Assembly: GCF_003012815.1 (NCBI RefSeq) | Contig: NZ_PXYJ01000003.1 | Span: 430,372 to 494,371 of the forward strand | DNA from: Allosphingosinicella vermicomposti | Lineage (GTDB): Bacteria > Pseudomonadota > Alphaproteobacteria > Sphingomonadales > Sphingomonadaceae | Reading direction: 5' to 3' | Length of the DNA stretch: 64,000 nucleotides | Shown here: piece after piece, positions 36,901 through 45,883 of the stretch | Numbering within the stretch: the stretch's first letter is position 1 | Layout of the letters: every line of letters starts with the position of its first letter | The notes under the pieces: generated by a model | The model's database searches: none | Told to the model about the DNA's origin: nothing | What the model saw: only the letters and a program-made list of their open reading frames with translations | Position numbers and translations under genes: made by a program

Positions 36901-37290
36901 GGCTTCCTCCTTTGAGCCGGCCGCCACCACCAAATTTTCCGCTACCAGGGCTTCTCGCTACGCTCAGAAAATCAGCGGCCTTCACGCGCCTTAGTCCTAT
37001 CGAGGAAATGCGAGCCTCACCCATAAGTTCCAGATGCTCAGACGGAACCGCTCCAACGGACCCGACCACTTCGTCGTCGACTACTAGTCAGGTGATCCTG
37101 CCATTTATCAAGGGCGATCATGATCGGATTAAGCGTCAGACGAGCTGAAGCTCCGCGGCGCATGGGATTCCCCGTGCATCAGCCGACCGTCCGCTATCGA
37201 GCAGGGCATTGAACGCGCTCTAAGACCGGTATGGGCGCTAAGCGGCACCTGCAGGGGAGCGCGGGGCTGAAACCGATGGGCCTGAAGAGA
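36901..37290. other. Gene-poor stretch
   Basis: About 390 bases upstream of the DUF2231 gene. It should hold that gene's promoter. Frames are short and unconvincing. Start of the scrambled region that runs to 39.9 kb. Confidence 0.4.
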
Positions 37291-37485
37291 TCACACACCG
37301 CCGCCGTATGCAGCTCTGCCAAGCAACGAAATTACGCGCTCGGCCCCGCTGTCGTCGACAGCGACATCTTTCGGCCGTCGGTTGTCCAGCATCGGGTGGG
37401 GACGACCGAGGAAAAGGTCTGCTTTCTCGGCGTCACCTTTGTAAATCTCGATAGCCCACTGGCGAGTTCGTTCCATCGGCTCCAT
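37291..37485 (-). CDS. Orphan Xre/MbcA/ParS-type antitoxin domain (DUF2384), 64 aa
   Basis: The frame consists almost entirely of the toxin-binding domain of RES-Xre type antitoxins: GDAEKADLFLGRPHPML, then RPKDVAVDDSGAERVISLLG. The N-terminal HTH is missing, and no RES toxin follows within the next 400 bases. It is probably the leftover of a toxin-antitoxin pair, but it is a complete frame and might still act. Confidence 0.6.
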   Translation of the reverse strand: MEPMERTRQWAIEIYKGDAEKADLFLGRPHPMLDNRRPKDVAVDDSGAERVISLLGRAAYGGGV

Positions 37486-37833
37486 CCGGGGAGTATAGCG
37501 CCTGGCTCACGCGGGCGCCAGACAAGGCGCCGGTCAGCCTCTGCTTAGCGCAAGCCGTCGCCGAATGGCACGAACGGCGCAAAATGATGCGCTTTGGCAT
37601 CCACACGTTAACAGCGGAGAGTGCGCACTAACCATGCCGAAGGTCTGGCACGATCATTCGAAGGGCTTTAAAGTGCGACAGCGGTATCAATTATGAGGGC
37701 TCTCGATGGCAGTCGAGGGCCCTTTCGATCAGGAAGGGGGAAAGTGGAGCTCCCATAAAGAGTGCGTTCTGCCGCGACAGGCTGCTCGGCAGACAGGCTG
37801 GAGGCGTGCGTTTCCCTGGGGCATCGCTCTCGA
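37486..37833. other. Spacer between the two antitoxin-like genes
   Basis: About 350 bases. I looked here for a RES-domain toxin on the minus strand, where it would be expected after the gene at 37834, and found none. Nothing else recognised. Confidence 0.4.
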
Positions 37834-38034
37834 TTAGACGTACACGCCGAACTCAATTTGGTCGAGGTAAGTACTTACGAGCTCTCGACCTTCGTCCGTG
37901 CCGATGAGATCGATAGGACGCTGCCGGTTCAGCCCAATGGCAGGCTGTTGAAACCAGACCGTCGCATCTTCAACTGACCCGAACACCTCGGCCGCTTTCT
38001 GTCGAAGGCTCGTTTCTTGATCCGCAGTCTGCAT
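37834..38034 (-). CDS. Second orphan DUF2384 antitoxin domain, 66 aa
   Basis: A strong match by eye to the ParS/MbcA C-terminal domain: AAEVFGSVEDATVWFQQPA, IGLNRQRPIDLIGTDEG, and YLDQIEFGVYV at the end. The DNA-binding half is absent and no toxin gene is adjacent. The match is better than that of the copy at 37291, and the two are only about one third identical, so this is not a recent duplication. Confidence 0.65.
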   Translation of the reverse strand: MQTADQETSLRQKAAEVFGSVEDATVWFQQPAIGLNRQRPIDLIGTDEGRELVSTYLDQIEFGVYV

Positions 38035-38188
38035 GCGACTTCGATACGCTCAACTGAACGTTAGGGGAAGGCAGGAATCAATTGAGTCACCCGTGCTGCA
38101 GATTGATGATGCGCCGAATTCCGTTTCGGTGCGTCGGGCCTCAGCCACTTCCGTCGCTGCGCACTGCTCCGGACGGGCGGCTGCAACG

Positions 38189-38437
38189 TCACCCGAGCTC
38201 ATTTGCACTCTTGCCTGGATCGTTATTCAACAGAGCAGCGTGCTGAAGCAGGTCGTGGGCAACTGAAAAGAGATCCACGAGGGGAACATCTTTAACTTGC
38301 AACATTGGTAGATCGCCGTCGTTGCCGAGACCATCCGTCTCGAAGGCCCTAAGAGCCCACTTTGCTCGACCAGTCCGTTCAGCAACCACCACAACATTCC
38401 CGAACGTGAACCGCGTGCGAGGTGGTCTCTTCGCCAT
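38189..38437 (-). CDS. Small unknown protein (82 aa)
   Basis: ATG at 38437 follows GTAGGAGAAAAACCGGT, a good site. The product is basic at first (AKRPPRTRFTFGNVVVVAER) and helical later (LFSVAHDLLQHAALLNN). No motif or membrane segment. Its strand and position suggest it lies in the same insert as the antitoxin genes. Confidence 0.5.
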   Translation of the reverse strand: MAKRPPRTRFTFGNVVVVAERTGRAKWALRAFETDGLGNDGDLPMLQVKDVPLVDLFSVAHDLLQHAALLNNDPGKSANELG

Positions 38438-38479
38438 ACCGGTTTTTCTCCTACTCACGCGCCGCAGCGGAACAAGCAT

Positions 38480-38766
38480 AGGGCTTCACTACATCCGCCT
38501 GCCTGCACACTCCAGTCGTAGCGCTATCTGACAACCCAAGCCGTGCTGTTTTACTTGCGAGGATCGACGGCTTTTGCGAAAGCTCCGTGATCGCCACTGA
38601 AAGCGTGGCGCCGAGGCCTGCGAACCTCTGACGCCGTTGGCTGGCTGCATTCTTATGCGGCCGGGTGGTCGTCGCGTATGTCCAGGGTTCGCCTAAAGGC
38701 GGCGGCTCTGGCTCAACGGCACAGACTTCGCAGCACCCGGCCTCCAACAGACTGCAGGGCCCTTCG
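38480..38766. other. Gene-poor stretch
   Basis: Some 290 bases with overlapping frames of poor quality. I see no repeat or hairpin. It must carry the promoter of the + strand gene at 38767. Confidence 0.35.
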
Positions 38767-39369
38767 ATGCGCTACTCTCTTCAAGGATCAATCGGGATTG
38801 AAGCTCTTCGGGAGGGATTTGAGCGTATTCTTTCGCACCTAGTTGCGGCCGAGGTCGATCGGGTCAGCGGGTTCAACGTATACCTGACCGCTTGGCACCA
38901 AGGTTCTCGCGTTGCCTTCATCGACTCTGATGGCGAGCCAACAGATGAAGTGAAGATTGGTACCGTTGTTCGCCGAACAGTACCAAAGATGCTCGCTACC
39001 GAGAATGCAAAACATCTTGCGGTCGACACCACACTCCAGAAGTTTGCAGCAAACCTGTTCTGGTTTTGGGATCGATGGAAGCTCGACGTGCGGGAATTGA
39101 CGTCGCTGCTCCACAGTGACCCTGTGAGATTAGAAAGGATCATCTCGGGATGGGAGGTCAAGCTTCTAAAGCGGGAGCGGGACCGCTTAAGTTCCCTGCT
39201 CCTCCTGGATGTGGCTATACGAGAACGTTTCCCCGATCGTCACCCCTCGGAGCTGATCCGGGAGCCGGGTTTCTTTGAAGGATCGTCCGGAGAAACGCTT
39301 CTCGATCACCTTGCCGCTGGAGGAGCCCACGCGATTTACAAGTTCTATCGTCGATTAGCCGACACCTGA
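38767..39369 (+). CDS. Unknown protein, possible HTH plus antitoxin-like C-terminus
   Basis: 200 residues from ATG 38767. Residues 1-100 match nothing I know. Residues about 108-128 (RELTSLLHSDPVRLERIISG) have the rhythm of an HTH. The last 70 (LLLLDVAIRERFPDRHPSEL, then FFEGSSGETLLDHLAAGG) resemble a divergent Xre/ParS toxin-binding domain (long helix, W/L-x-x-P-x-F-x-G, PLD-x-L-x-x-G). If so, three such domains occur within 2 kb. The reading is tentative. Confidence 0.5.
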   Translation: MRYSLQGSIGIEALREGFERILSHLVAAEVDRVSGFNVYLTAWHQGSRVAFIDSDGEPTDEVKIGTVVRRTVPKMLATENAKHLAVDTTLQKFAANLFWFWDRWKLDVRELTSLLHSDPVRLERIISGWEVKLLKRERDRLSSLLLLDVAIRERFPDRHPSELIREPGFFEGSSGETLLDHLAAGGAHAIYKFYRRLADT

Positions 39370-39415
39370 GCAAGCGGTCGCGCGTCTAGCCAGCTCTGAC
39401 AAGGGCAGCCGGTGT

Positions 39416-39676
39416 TTAAAGCATCCCAAGCGCGGACATATAGGTTTCGAGAATAGCCTCCTCTTCCTGAAATTCCTCCTTCTTCTTCTTCCTAATCTGG
39501 AGGATTTTTCGGATCGCCTTAGTGTCATATCCGCGCGATTTTGCCTCAAGCAGCACGTCCTTGATGTCGTCGGCAATGGCCTTCTTTTCTTCCTCGAGGC
39601 GCTCTGCCCTCTCGATCAGAAGGCGCAGTTCATCCGCAGCAACGTTTGGGCCGCCGGTCACGCCTGCATCCGCCAT
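39416..39676 (-). CDS. gapR: GapR family nucleoid protein (DUF2312), intact
   Basis: 86 residues, full length for the family: [40 protein letters not shown] and a C-terminal basic helix ([17 protein letters not shown]). GapR binds AT-rich, overtwisted DNA and helps replication in Caulobacter. A truncated relative lies just upstream on the same strand. The nucleotide sequences differ clearly, so the two are not a fresh duplication. Confidence 0.9.
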   Translation of the reverse strand: MADAGVTGGPNVAADELRLLIERAERLEEEKKAIADDIKDVLLEAKSRGYDTKAIRKILQIRKKKKEEFQEEEAILETYMSALGML

Positions 39677-39749
39677 ATTTCAGCTCCTTTGATTGTTTGC
39701 GTCACGCAATAAGATCACGTGTGACGCGAGTAAGTGATTGTTTAAAATG

Positions 39750-39908
39750 TCAGATCACGGCGAATGGGGGAGTTCCATAGCCGCGCGCCTTGGCTTCGAG
39801 ATAGACGTCCTTCACGTCGTCCGCGATCGCCTTTTTCTCTTCTTCCAGCCGCTCGATACGTTCGATCAGCAGGCGCAGCTCGTCGGCCGCGACATTTCCT
39901 TCCGCCAT
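39750..39908 (-). pseudogene. Truncated second gapR (DUF2312)
   Basis: Reading from ATG 39908 on the minus strand gives [20 protein letters not shown] and [16 protein letters not shown], then an unrelated GTPPFAVI and TGA. It follows GapR up to the ARGYG turn; the basic second half needed for DNA binding is absent. At 52 residues it is not a working GapR. This copy lies next to pyk, where a single gapR is usual, so it may be the ancestral gene that was broken when the region at 37-39.7 kb was rearranged. Confidence 0.75.
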
Positions 39909-40051
39909 ATTTCAGATGCCCCGATTCTTAGAGAGTGTGCGGCAGGCTCTAGAATCTTGGGAAGCGCCGCTCAAGCCGCTCCTTCGCACATGCGGGTTGA
40001 ACTGAAGGCCAGAGTGGCTATTCCGCATCTTCGAAGCCCAACGGAGATATC

Positions 40052-41515
40052 ATGCTGAGCCAATTCGTGCCGCGTAGCCGCAAGGTCCGCATCCTCGCCA
40101 CCCTCGGCCCATCGAGCGACACGCATGAGCGGATCAAGGAACTGGCCGAAGCGGGCGCCGACGCCTTCCGCCTCAACATGAGCCACGGCACGCACGAGGA
40201 TCACGCCCAGCGCATCCAGATCATCCGCAGCCTTGAAAAAGAACTCGGGCGCCCGACCACGATCCTCGCCGATTTGCAGGGGCCGAAACTCCGTGTCGGC
40301 AAGTTCGCCAATGGCAAGGAAGAGCTGACCAAGGGCCAGACCTTCGCTTTCGACCGCGACGAAATGCCGGGCGATGCGACCCGCGTGACGCTCCCTCATC
40401 GCGAGATTTTCGAGGCGATCGAAGTCGGCACGCGTTTGCTGGTGGACGACGGCAAGCTCGTCTTCCGCGTCACGTCCGCGCATCCCGAGCGGATCGAGAC
40501 CCTGGTCGAGGTGCCGGGCACCATCTCCAACAATAAGGGCCTCAATGTTCCCGACGTGGTGCTGCCGCTCGCGGCGCTCACGGAAAAGGATCGTAAGGAT
40601 CTCGCCTTCGCCCTTGAACATGATGTCGACTGGATCGCATTGAGCTTCGTGCAGCGCCCGGAGGATGTGGCCGAGGCGCGGCGGTTGATTTCCGGCCGCG
40701 CGGCGTTGCTGGCCAAGATCGAAAAGCCCGCCGCGATCGAACGGCTGGACGGCATTTTGGAGCTTGCCGACGCGGTGATGGTGGCGCGCGGCGACCTTGG
40801 CGTTGAAATGCCCGCGCATGAAGTGCCGCCGCTCCAGAAAAAGATCGTCGAAAGCGCACGTCGTTTGGGCCGCCCGGTCGTCGTTGCCACGCAGATGCTG
40901 GAATCGATGATCACCACGCCGTCCCCGACGCGCGCCGAAGTGTCCGACGTCGCTACCGCCGTTTATGACGGCGCGGACGCGATCATGCTGTCGGCCGAAA
41001 GCGCCAGCGGCGCCTGGCCCGTCGAAGCGGTGGCAATGATGAACAGCATCGCCACGAGCGTGGAGGCCGATCCCGGCTATGCCGCGCGCGTTCACTTCAC
41101 CGAAACGCTTCCCGATCCCACCACCGCCGACGCCATTGCGGGCGCCGCGCGTAACATGATCGATACGGTAACCGCAGCCGGCATCGTCTGCTTCACTTCG
41201 TCAGGCTCTACCGCCCGCCGCGTCGCGCGCGAGCGGCCGTCCGTCCCCATCCTGGTGCTGACGCCCTCTCTCCAGACCGCGCGGCGGTCCGGCCTGCTCT
41301 GGGGCGCCCATGCCGTCCACACGAAGGATGTGGAAAGCTTCGAGGAAATGGTCGGCAAGTCGAAGCGCATGGCGCTCCGTCACCGCGTAGCGGAAGGCGG
41401 TGACCGCATCATCCTGATGGCGGGCGTGCCGTTCGGGACGCCGGGGTCGACGAACATCCTTCACGTCGTCCGGCTGGTCGGCGACGAGCTGGAGCGGCAT
41501 CAGGCGCGGGTCTAA
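40052..41515 (+). CDS. pyk: Pyruvate kinase
   Basis: 487 residues, full length. It converts phosphoenolpyruvate and ADP to pyruvate and ATP. Seen are KVRILATLGPSS at the N-terminus, FRLNMSHG, ILADLQGPKLRVG, LLAKIEKPAAIE (catalytic Lys), MVARGDLGVEM and VATQMLESM. Second most downstream block is the regulatory C domain (GSTARRVARERP). Single gene; ends at a hairpin terminator. Near gapR as usual for the group. Confidence 0.97.
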   Translation: MLSQFVPRSRKVRILATLGPSSDTHERIKELAEAGADAFRLNMSHGTHEDHAQRIQIIRSLEKELGRPTTILADLQGPKLRVGKFANGKEELTKGQTFAFDRDEMPGDATRVTLPHREIFEAIEVGTRLLVDDGKLVFRVTSAHPERIETLVEVPGTISNNKGLNVPDVVLPLAALTEKDRKDLAFALEHDVDWIALSFVQRPEDVAEARRLISGRAALLAKIEKPAAIERLDGILELADAVMVARGDLGVEMPAHEVPPLQKKIVESARRLGRPVVVATQMLESMITTPSPTRAEVSDVATAVYDGADAIMLSAESASGAWPVEAVAMMNSIATSVEADPGYAARVHFTETLPDPTTADAIAGAARNMIDTVTAAGIVCFTSSGSTARRVARERPSVPILVLTPSLQTARRSGLLWGAHAVHTKDVESFEEMVGKSKRMALRHRVAEGGDRIILMAGVPFGTPGSTNILHVVRLVGDELERHQARV

Positions 41516-41517
41516 AG

Positions 41518-41547
41518 CCCCCTCTCCCCTGACGGGAGAGAGGGTTA
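41518..41547. terminator. Hairpin between convergent pyk and nnrD
   Basis: CCCTCTCCC and GGGAGAGAGGG pair around a short CTGAC loop, followed on the + strand by TTATT. It lies in the 29-base gap between convergent genes and probably serves pyk, perhaps both. Confidence 0.6.
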
Positions 41548-42420
41548 TTCCATCAGCTTCGGGATAAGGTCCGGTAATTCCCGCGCAAGAAATCCGACCC
41601 GGCCGACATCGCGGGTGAGGGTCCGCCCTGCTTCACCGTGGAGATAAACGCTCCATAAAGCGGTCGTAAGGGCGTCGGCGCCGCGCGCGGCAATTCCGCC
41701 CGCAATGCCCGCCAGCACGTCGCCCGATCCCGATGTCGCGAGACCGACGCCGCCGCCCAGGTAACGGAAGGATTCTCCTTCCGGCGTCACGACATGACTC
41801 CACTGGCCCTTGATGACCGTCACCGCGCCATAACAAGCGGCGGCCTGGCGCGCGGCGGCAAGCGGGTCGGCCGCGACCTCGTCCACCGCGCAGTCGAGGA
41901 GCCGGGCCATTTCACCATTATGCGGCAGCAGGATGGCGCCGCCACGCCGCTCCCGCAATTTTGCCGCGAGCGGCGGCAGCACATGCAAAGCGCCTGCGTC
42001 GAGGATCAATGGATAGGATGTGCCCGCGTCGAGGACCGCTTCCAACAATGTCGCAAGCGCATCCCCCGTCTCCATGCCCGGGCCGACGGCCAAGGCGTCG
42101 AGGCGGCGGCATTGATCGACCAGCGCCGGGATCGAGGCAGGCGCGATGCAGCCCGCTTCATCCTCCCCGAACGCGATGACCCGCGCTTCCGGCATGGTGA
42201 GGGAGAGGCCGGTGGCGACGCTTTGCGCGGTCGCGATCTGCAACTTGCCCGCGCCCGCCCGTAGCGCCGCCGTCCCGGCAAGCAGGGCGGCGCCCGCCAC
42301 TTCGCGGCTTCCGGCGATGAAGAGAATGCGTCCGCGCTCTTCCTTGTCGCCATCCTCGGGGTGATGCGGCAGGGGGCGGGCGCGAAGCAACTCGATGTCG
42401 AGCGTCCGCGGCTCGCTCAT
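41545..42420 (-). CDS. nnrD: ADP-dependent NAD(P)H-hydrate dehydratase
   Basis: 291 residues, ribokinase-like fold. It repairs hydrated NAD(P)H. Motifs: GRILFIAGSREVAGAALL, LAVGPGM, LPHNGEMARLL and the nucleotide site SGSGDVLAGIAGGIAARG. It lacks the NnrE epimerase domain that is often fused at the N-terminus; the epimerase must be elsewhere. The start at 42420 overlaps the phosphatase stop (ATGA). The open frame to 42516 is not needed. Confidence 0.92.
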   Translation of the reverse strand: MSEPRTLDIELLRARPLPHHPEDGDKEERGRILFIAGSREVAGAALLAGTAALRAGAGKLQIATAQSVATGLSLTMPEARVIAFGEDEAGCIAPASIPALVDQCRRLDALAVGPGMETGDALATLLEAVLDAGTSYPLILDAGALHVLPPLAAKLRERRGGAILLPHNGEMARLLDCAVDEVAADPLAAARQAAACYGAVTVIKGQWSHVVTPEGESFRYLGGGVGLATSGSGDVLAGIAGGIAARGADALTTALWSVYLHGEAGRTLTRDVGRVGFLARELPDLIPKLME

Positions 42421-43181
42421 CGCGTGCCGACCATGGCGTCGGGTTCGGCGGTGATCGGCGCCTGCTCCTCGATCAGCGGCGCGGCGAAATTGTAGCGGAC
42501 AAGGCTTGGCACGCACATCTTCGCATCGTCGGGCAGGAAATCATATTCGCAGACGCCGCAATTGAGGACGTCGCCTTCCTTGTCGATGCCGAGGATCTGT
42601 GACTCGTCCATCCCTTCGAGGATGTAGCGCAGGCAGAGCACCACAACCTGGTGGCAGACGACGAGAACGCGGCGGTCGGCATAATGGAGGCTGATCGTGT
42701 CCATGGCGCTGCGCAGGCGCAGGATCACATCCGCCCAACTCTCGCCCCCGGGCGGACGGTGATAGAATTTGCCGAGCAGCATGCGGTGCTGGGCAAGCTC
42801 GGGATATTTCTGGCGAATGCCCATGGTGGTGAGCTGATCGAAAATGCCGAATTCGCGCTCGCGCAGCCGCTCGTCGATGATCGGAGCGGCCTTTTCGTCT
42901 GCCGTGCCGCCAAGCCTACATACCGCGTCGGCCGTCTGCCGGGCGCGGATATAAGGGGAGGCGAGGACGATCTCCGGACGTTCCTGCTCGGGCAAAGACG
43001 CGAACCAATGGCCGAGAGCCTCGGCCTGCTGCTCGCCAAGCGCGCTCAAGGGCACGTCGACATCGCGCATGTCGATGTCGATCGAAGCCAGGCCCGCCGC
43101 ATGAGCCGCGTCGCGCGCCACATTGCCTGCGCTCTGCCCGTGCCGGACGATCCACAATTTTTCAGGCCATCTTTGCCGCAT
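42417..43181 (-). CDS. Histidine phosphatase family protein
   Basis: 254 residues with the phosphoglycerate-mutase/acid-phosphatase signature IVRHGQSAGN at the N-terminus, a second Arg in ASPYIRARQTA, a Glu in LREREFGIFD and the second catalytic His in VVCHQVVVL. Substrate unknown; the insertion pattern differs from gpmA. Overlaps nnrD by four bases; 31 bases after the HAD gene, so the three may form an operon. Confidence 0.88.
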   Translation of the reverse strand: MRQRWPEKLWIVRHGQSAGNVARDAAHAAGLASIDIDMRDVDVPLSALGEQQAEALGHWFASLPEQERPEIVLASPYIRARQTADAVCRLGGTADEKAAPIIDERLREREFGIFDQLTTMGIRQKYPELAQHRMLLGKFYHRPPGGESWADVILRLRSAMDTISLHYADRRVLVVCHQVVVLCLRYILEGMDESQILGIDKEGDVLNCGVCEYDFLPDDAKMCVPSLVRYNFAAPLIEEQAPITAEPDAMVGTR

Positions 43182-43212
43182 GAGGCGTTGAAAGCCTCAA
43201 ATCAAAGAAAGT

Positions 43213-43833
43213 TCAGAGCAGCCCCTCGGCTTCCAGCCGGGCATGGAGGTCGTAGGCGTCCGTGAAGAGATGCGCCTTCATGCCCACGGCCTCAGCGCCT
43301 TCGACGTTGATGATGCGGTCATCGATGAACAGGGCTTCGTCCGGCCTCAGGCCGAAGCGGTCGAGCGCGAGATAGTAGATGGCCGGATCCGGCTTCATCA
43401 GCTTTTCCTCGCCGGAGACGACGATGTCCTTGAATCGGCTGAAGAATGCCTCTTCGCGCGCACGGAACGGTCCCCAAAAATCGGCGGAGAAGTTGGTGAT
43501 GCCGAAAAGCGGAATGCCGTTCGCGTCGAGATCGGCGACGATGGCGTGGACGCCCGGCACCGGATCCTGGATCGTTTCGCCGAAGCGATCACCCCAGGCA
43601 GAGATATATTCGGCATAAGCCGGAAATGTTTCGGAAAGTTCAGCGGCGGCTTCATGAAAGCCCCGGCCACCGTCCAGCGAATCGTGCCAGTTCCAGAGGT
43701 CGATATCTTCAATGAAGCGCAGACGCGCCTCATCGTCTGCGATCTGGCGGACGAGAAAGCTTTCCGGATCCCAGCCGTAAAGGACGTTGCCGACGTCGAA
43801 GACGACGGCTTTGGGTCTGACCACTTCCGTCAT
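43213..43833 (-). CDS. HAD-superfamily hydrolase
   Basis: 206 residues with HAD motifs: VFDVGNVLYGW (nucleophile Asp; the second Asp of the usual DxD is replaced by Gly, as in haloacid and epoxide hydrolase types), ITNFS, KPDPAIY and FIDDRIINVEGA. Substrate not predictable. Its start codon lies at the edge of an inverted repeat (43832). Confidence 0.88.
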   Translation of the reverse strand: MTEVVRPKAVVFDVGNVLYGWDPESFLVRQIADDEARLRFIEDIDLWNWHDSLDGGRGFHEAAAELSETFPAYAEYISAWGDRFGETIQDPVPGVHAIVADLDANGIPLFGITNFSADFWGPFRAREEAFFSRFKDIVVSGEEKLMKPDPAIYYLALDRFGLRPDEALFIDDRIINVEGAEAVGMKAHLFTDAYDLHARLEAEGLL

Positions 43834-43956
43834 GCTGAACCCTTCGACTGCGCTCAGGACAGGCTTGTTTCAGCATCCATGGTCGTGGAAGCCCTTGAGC
43901 AAGACGAAGAAATGCCGGGTTTTACCCCGGCATGGACCCTGAAACGAGTTCAGGGT
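43832..43956. repeat. Composite REP-like palindromes
   Basis: Three inverted repeats in a row: ATGCTGAA/TTCAGCAT (43832-43876) around CCCTTCGACTGCGCTCAGGA; ATGCCGGG/CCCGGCAT (43912-43933); ACCCTGAA/TTCAGGGT (43936-43956). The last two are a stock intergenic unit of sphingomonad genomes. The first begins inside the start codon of the HAD gene. Confidence 0.75.
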
Positions 43957-43970
43957 GACGCTTTCGAGCG

Positions 43971-44096
43971 TCAGCCCTGGCGTGCCTTGAAGCGGCGATT
44001 CGTCTTGTTGATGACGTAGGTGCGGCCCCGGCGGCGGATCACGCGGCAGTCACGGTGGCGCGACTTGAGGGACTTCAATGAGTTGCGGATCTTCAT
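43971..44096 (-). CDS. rpmJ: 50S ribosomal protein L36, YkgO type
   Basis: 41 residues: [19 protein letters not shown] and [20 protein letters not shown]. This is the longer alternative form with loss of the zinc-ribbon Cys set (only one Cys remains), the C-minus type found where zinc is short and as the sole L36 in many alphaproteobacteria. It stands alone and not in the ribosomal operons. Confidence 0.95.
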   Translation of the reverse strand: MKIRNSLKSLKSRHRDCRVIRRRGRTYVINKTNRRFKARQG

Positions 44097-44170
44097 GGCC
44101 TTAAGCCTGTCTTTCGATTCTGGAATATGGAAGATTTGAAGGCGCCGCTTACGGAGCGGCGTCCTTCAAG

Positions 44171-45178
44171 TCAAGCGGTCTGCCGTTTCCTCAAGGCCCA
44201 TTCCCAGGACAAGGCATCGGCGACGATCTCGTCAAGCCTGTCCCGCTGCGGGCGCCACGGCAGGGTTTCGAGGATTTTGCTATTGTCCGCAACCAAAGTG
44301 TCGGGATCGCCCGCGCGGCGCCCCTCGATCCGCCGCTCGATCGGCGTGCCCGCCACGCGGTCGGCGGCGTCGAGCACTTCCAGCACCGAAAATCCGCGTC
44401 CATAGCCGCAATTGAGCACGAAGCTTTCGGACGGCTCCGCGATCAGCTTTTCAAGCGCCGCGACGTGGGCGGCGGCAAGGTCGCTGACATGGATATAGTC
44501 GCGCACGCCCGTCCCGTCCGGTGTGTCATAATCGGTGCCGTAGACGCCGACATAGTCGCGCTTGCCGACCACGGTTTCAGCCGCGACCTTGATGATGTGC
44601 GTGCCGATCTTGCTCGATTGGCCCGATCGCCCCTGCGGATCGGCGCCCGCCACGTTGAAATAGCGAAGGGCGCCATAGTTCATCGGGTAGGCCTTCGCCG
44701 TGTCGGCGAGCATCCGCTCCGTCATCATCTTCGACCAGCCATACGGGTTGATCGGTTGCAACCGGCTGTCCTCGGTGATCGGCACCGTTTCGGGCGCGCC
44801 ATAGACGGCAGCGGTCGAGGAGAAGATGAAATGCGGCACCCCGGCCGTCACCGCGCTTTCAATGAGCGCGCGGCTCTTCACCGTATTATTTTCATAGTAA
44901 TCGAGCGGCTTTTCGACCGATTCGTTGACGAGGATCGATCCCGCGAAATGCATGATCGCTTTGATGCCGTGGCGTGCATACAGCTGACCGAGCAGCGCCT
45001 GGTCGGCAATATCGCCTTCAACGAAGGTCGCGCCGTCGGGCACCGCCCAGCGGAAACCGGTGGAAAGGTTGTCGACCACGACCACCGGCCAGCCAGCGTC
45101 GAGAAGCGCCAGCACCGCGTGGCTGCCGATATAGCCTGCCCCGCCGGTGACCAGGACCGGGGGCTTTGAACCCAGCAT
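44171..45178 (-). CDS. galE: UDP-glucose 4-epimerase
   Basis: 335 residues, full length, extended short-chain dehydrogenase fold. NAD site TGGAGYIGSH, catalytic Ser/Tyr/Lys in SSTAAVYG and YGWSK, and the epimerase stretch GTGVRDYIHVSDLA. Interconverts UDP-glucose and UDP-galactose for polysaccharide supply. Single gene on the minus strand, divergent from the lipoprotein gene. Confidence 0.96.
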   Translation of the reverse strand: MLGSKPPVLVTGGAGYIGSHAVLALLDAGWPVVVVDNLSTGFRWAVPDGATFVEGDIADQALLGQLYARHGIKAIMHFAGSILVNESVEKPLDYYENNTVKSRALIESAVTAGVPHFIFSSTAAVYGAPETVPITEDSRLQPINPYGWSKMMTERMLADTAKAYPMNYGALRYFNVAGADPQGRSGQSSKIGTHIIKVAAETVVGKRDYVGVYGTDYDTPDGTGVRDYIHVSDLAAAHVAALEKLIAEPSESFVLNCGYGRGFSVLEVLDAADRVAGTPIERRIEGRRAGDPDTLVADNSKILETLPWRPQRDRLDEIVADALSWEWALRKRQTA

Positions 45179-45268
45179 GTTTTAACCTCGTTCAAGATAG
45201 GATGCAGCAAAAACGCCCTAAGGTCGTTTCTGTCCCAACATGACCGTCAATACATGCGAGGCTGTAAC

Positions 45269-45883
45269 ATGAAAGCTGTTTTCCCGCGTACCGCAGCGGC
45301 CGCGATGGCCCTTGCCCTTGGCGCCTGCACGACCAGCGGCGGCGGACCGGCGCCATCCCAGGTCACGCGCTTTCATCTTGGCCAGCAGCAAATCGCACGC
45401 GGGCCGATTTCGGTCGAGGCGTTCGATCCCGCCGACCAGAACAGCCTGGAATTTCGCAGCTATGCCGCCGCGGTCGAACGGCAATTGGCACGCCTCGGCT
45501 GGACGGTCGTGCCGACGGTGGGTCAATCCGAGCAGGTGGCGATGATCGATCTCGAACAAGGAAGCCGCCAGGAACTCGCACGGCGGTCACCGCTCAGCAT
45601 CGGTCTCGGCGGATCGACGGGTGGCTGGGGTAGTGGCGTTGGCGTGGGCGTCGGCGTCGATGTGCCGGTGGGGCGCAGCGGACCGCGCGAGATCGTCGGC
45701 ACTCAACTGGAAGTCCGCATCAAGCGCCGCTCGAACGGCGAAGTCTTTTGGGAAGGCCGCGCCAATACCGAAGCGCGTGCCGATCAACCGGAGGCCCAGC
45801 GCACCGTGGCGGCCGAAAAGCTTGCCGACGCCCTGTTTCGGGACTTCCCCGGGGAGTCCGGCCGCACTATCAGCGTGCCATGA
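45269..45883 (+). CDS. DUF4136-type lipoprotein
   Basis: 204 residues. Lipobox ALGAC with Cys20. The remainder fits DUF4136: [17 protein letters not shown], a glycine-rich linker ([17 protein letters not shown]) and a conserved end. Function unknown. ATG at 45269 gives the signal peptide; the longer frame from 45254 adds five residues. It overlaps the peptidase gene by ATGA. Confidence 0.85.
   Translation: MKAVFPRTAAAAMALALGACTTSGGGPAPSQVTRFHLGQQQIARGPISVEAFDPADQNSLEFRSYAAAVERQLARLGWTVVPTVGQSEQVAMIDLEQGSRQELARRSPLSIGLGGSTGGWGSGVGVGVGVDVPVGRSGPREIVGTQLEVRIKRRSNGEVFWEGRANTEARADQPEAQRTVAAEKLADALFRDFPGESGRTISVP

Noticed and set aside
37486..37833. RES-domain toxin partner for the antitoxin-like genes
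   Set aside because: No frame of suitable length or with the Arg/Glu/Ser pattern on either strand.
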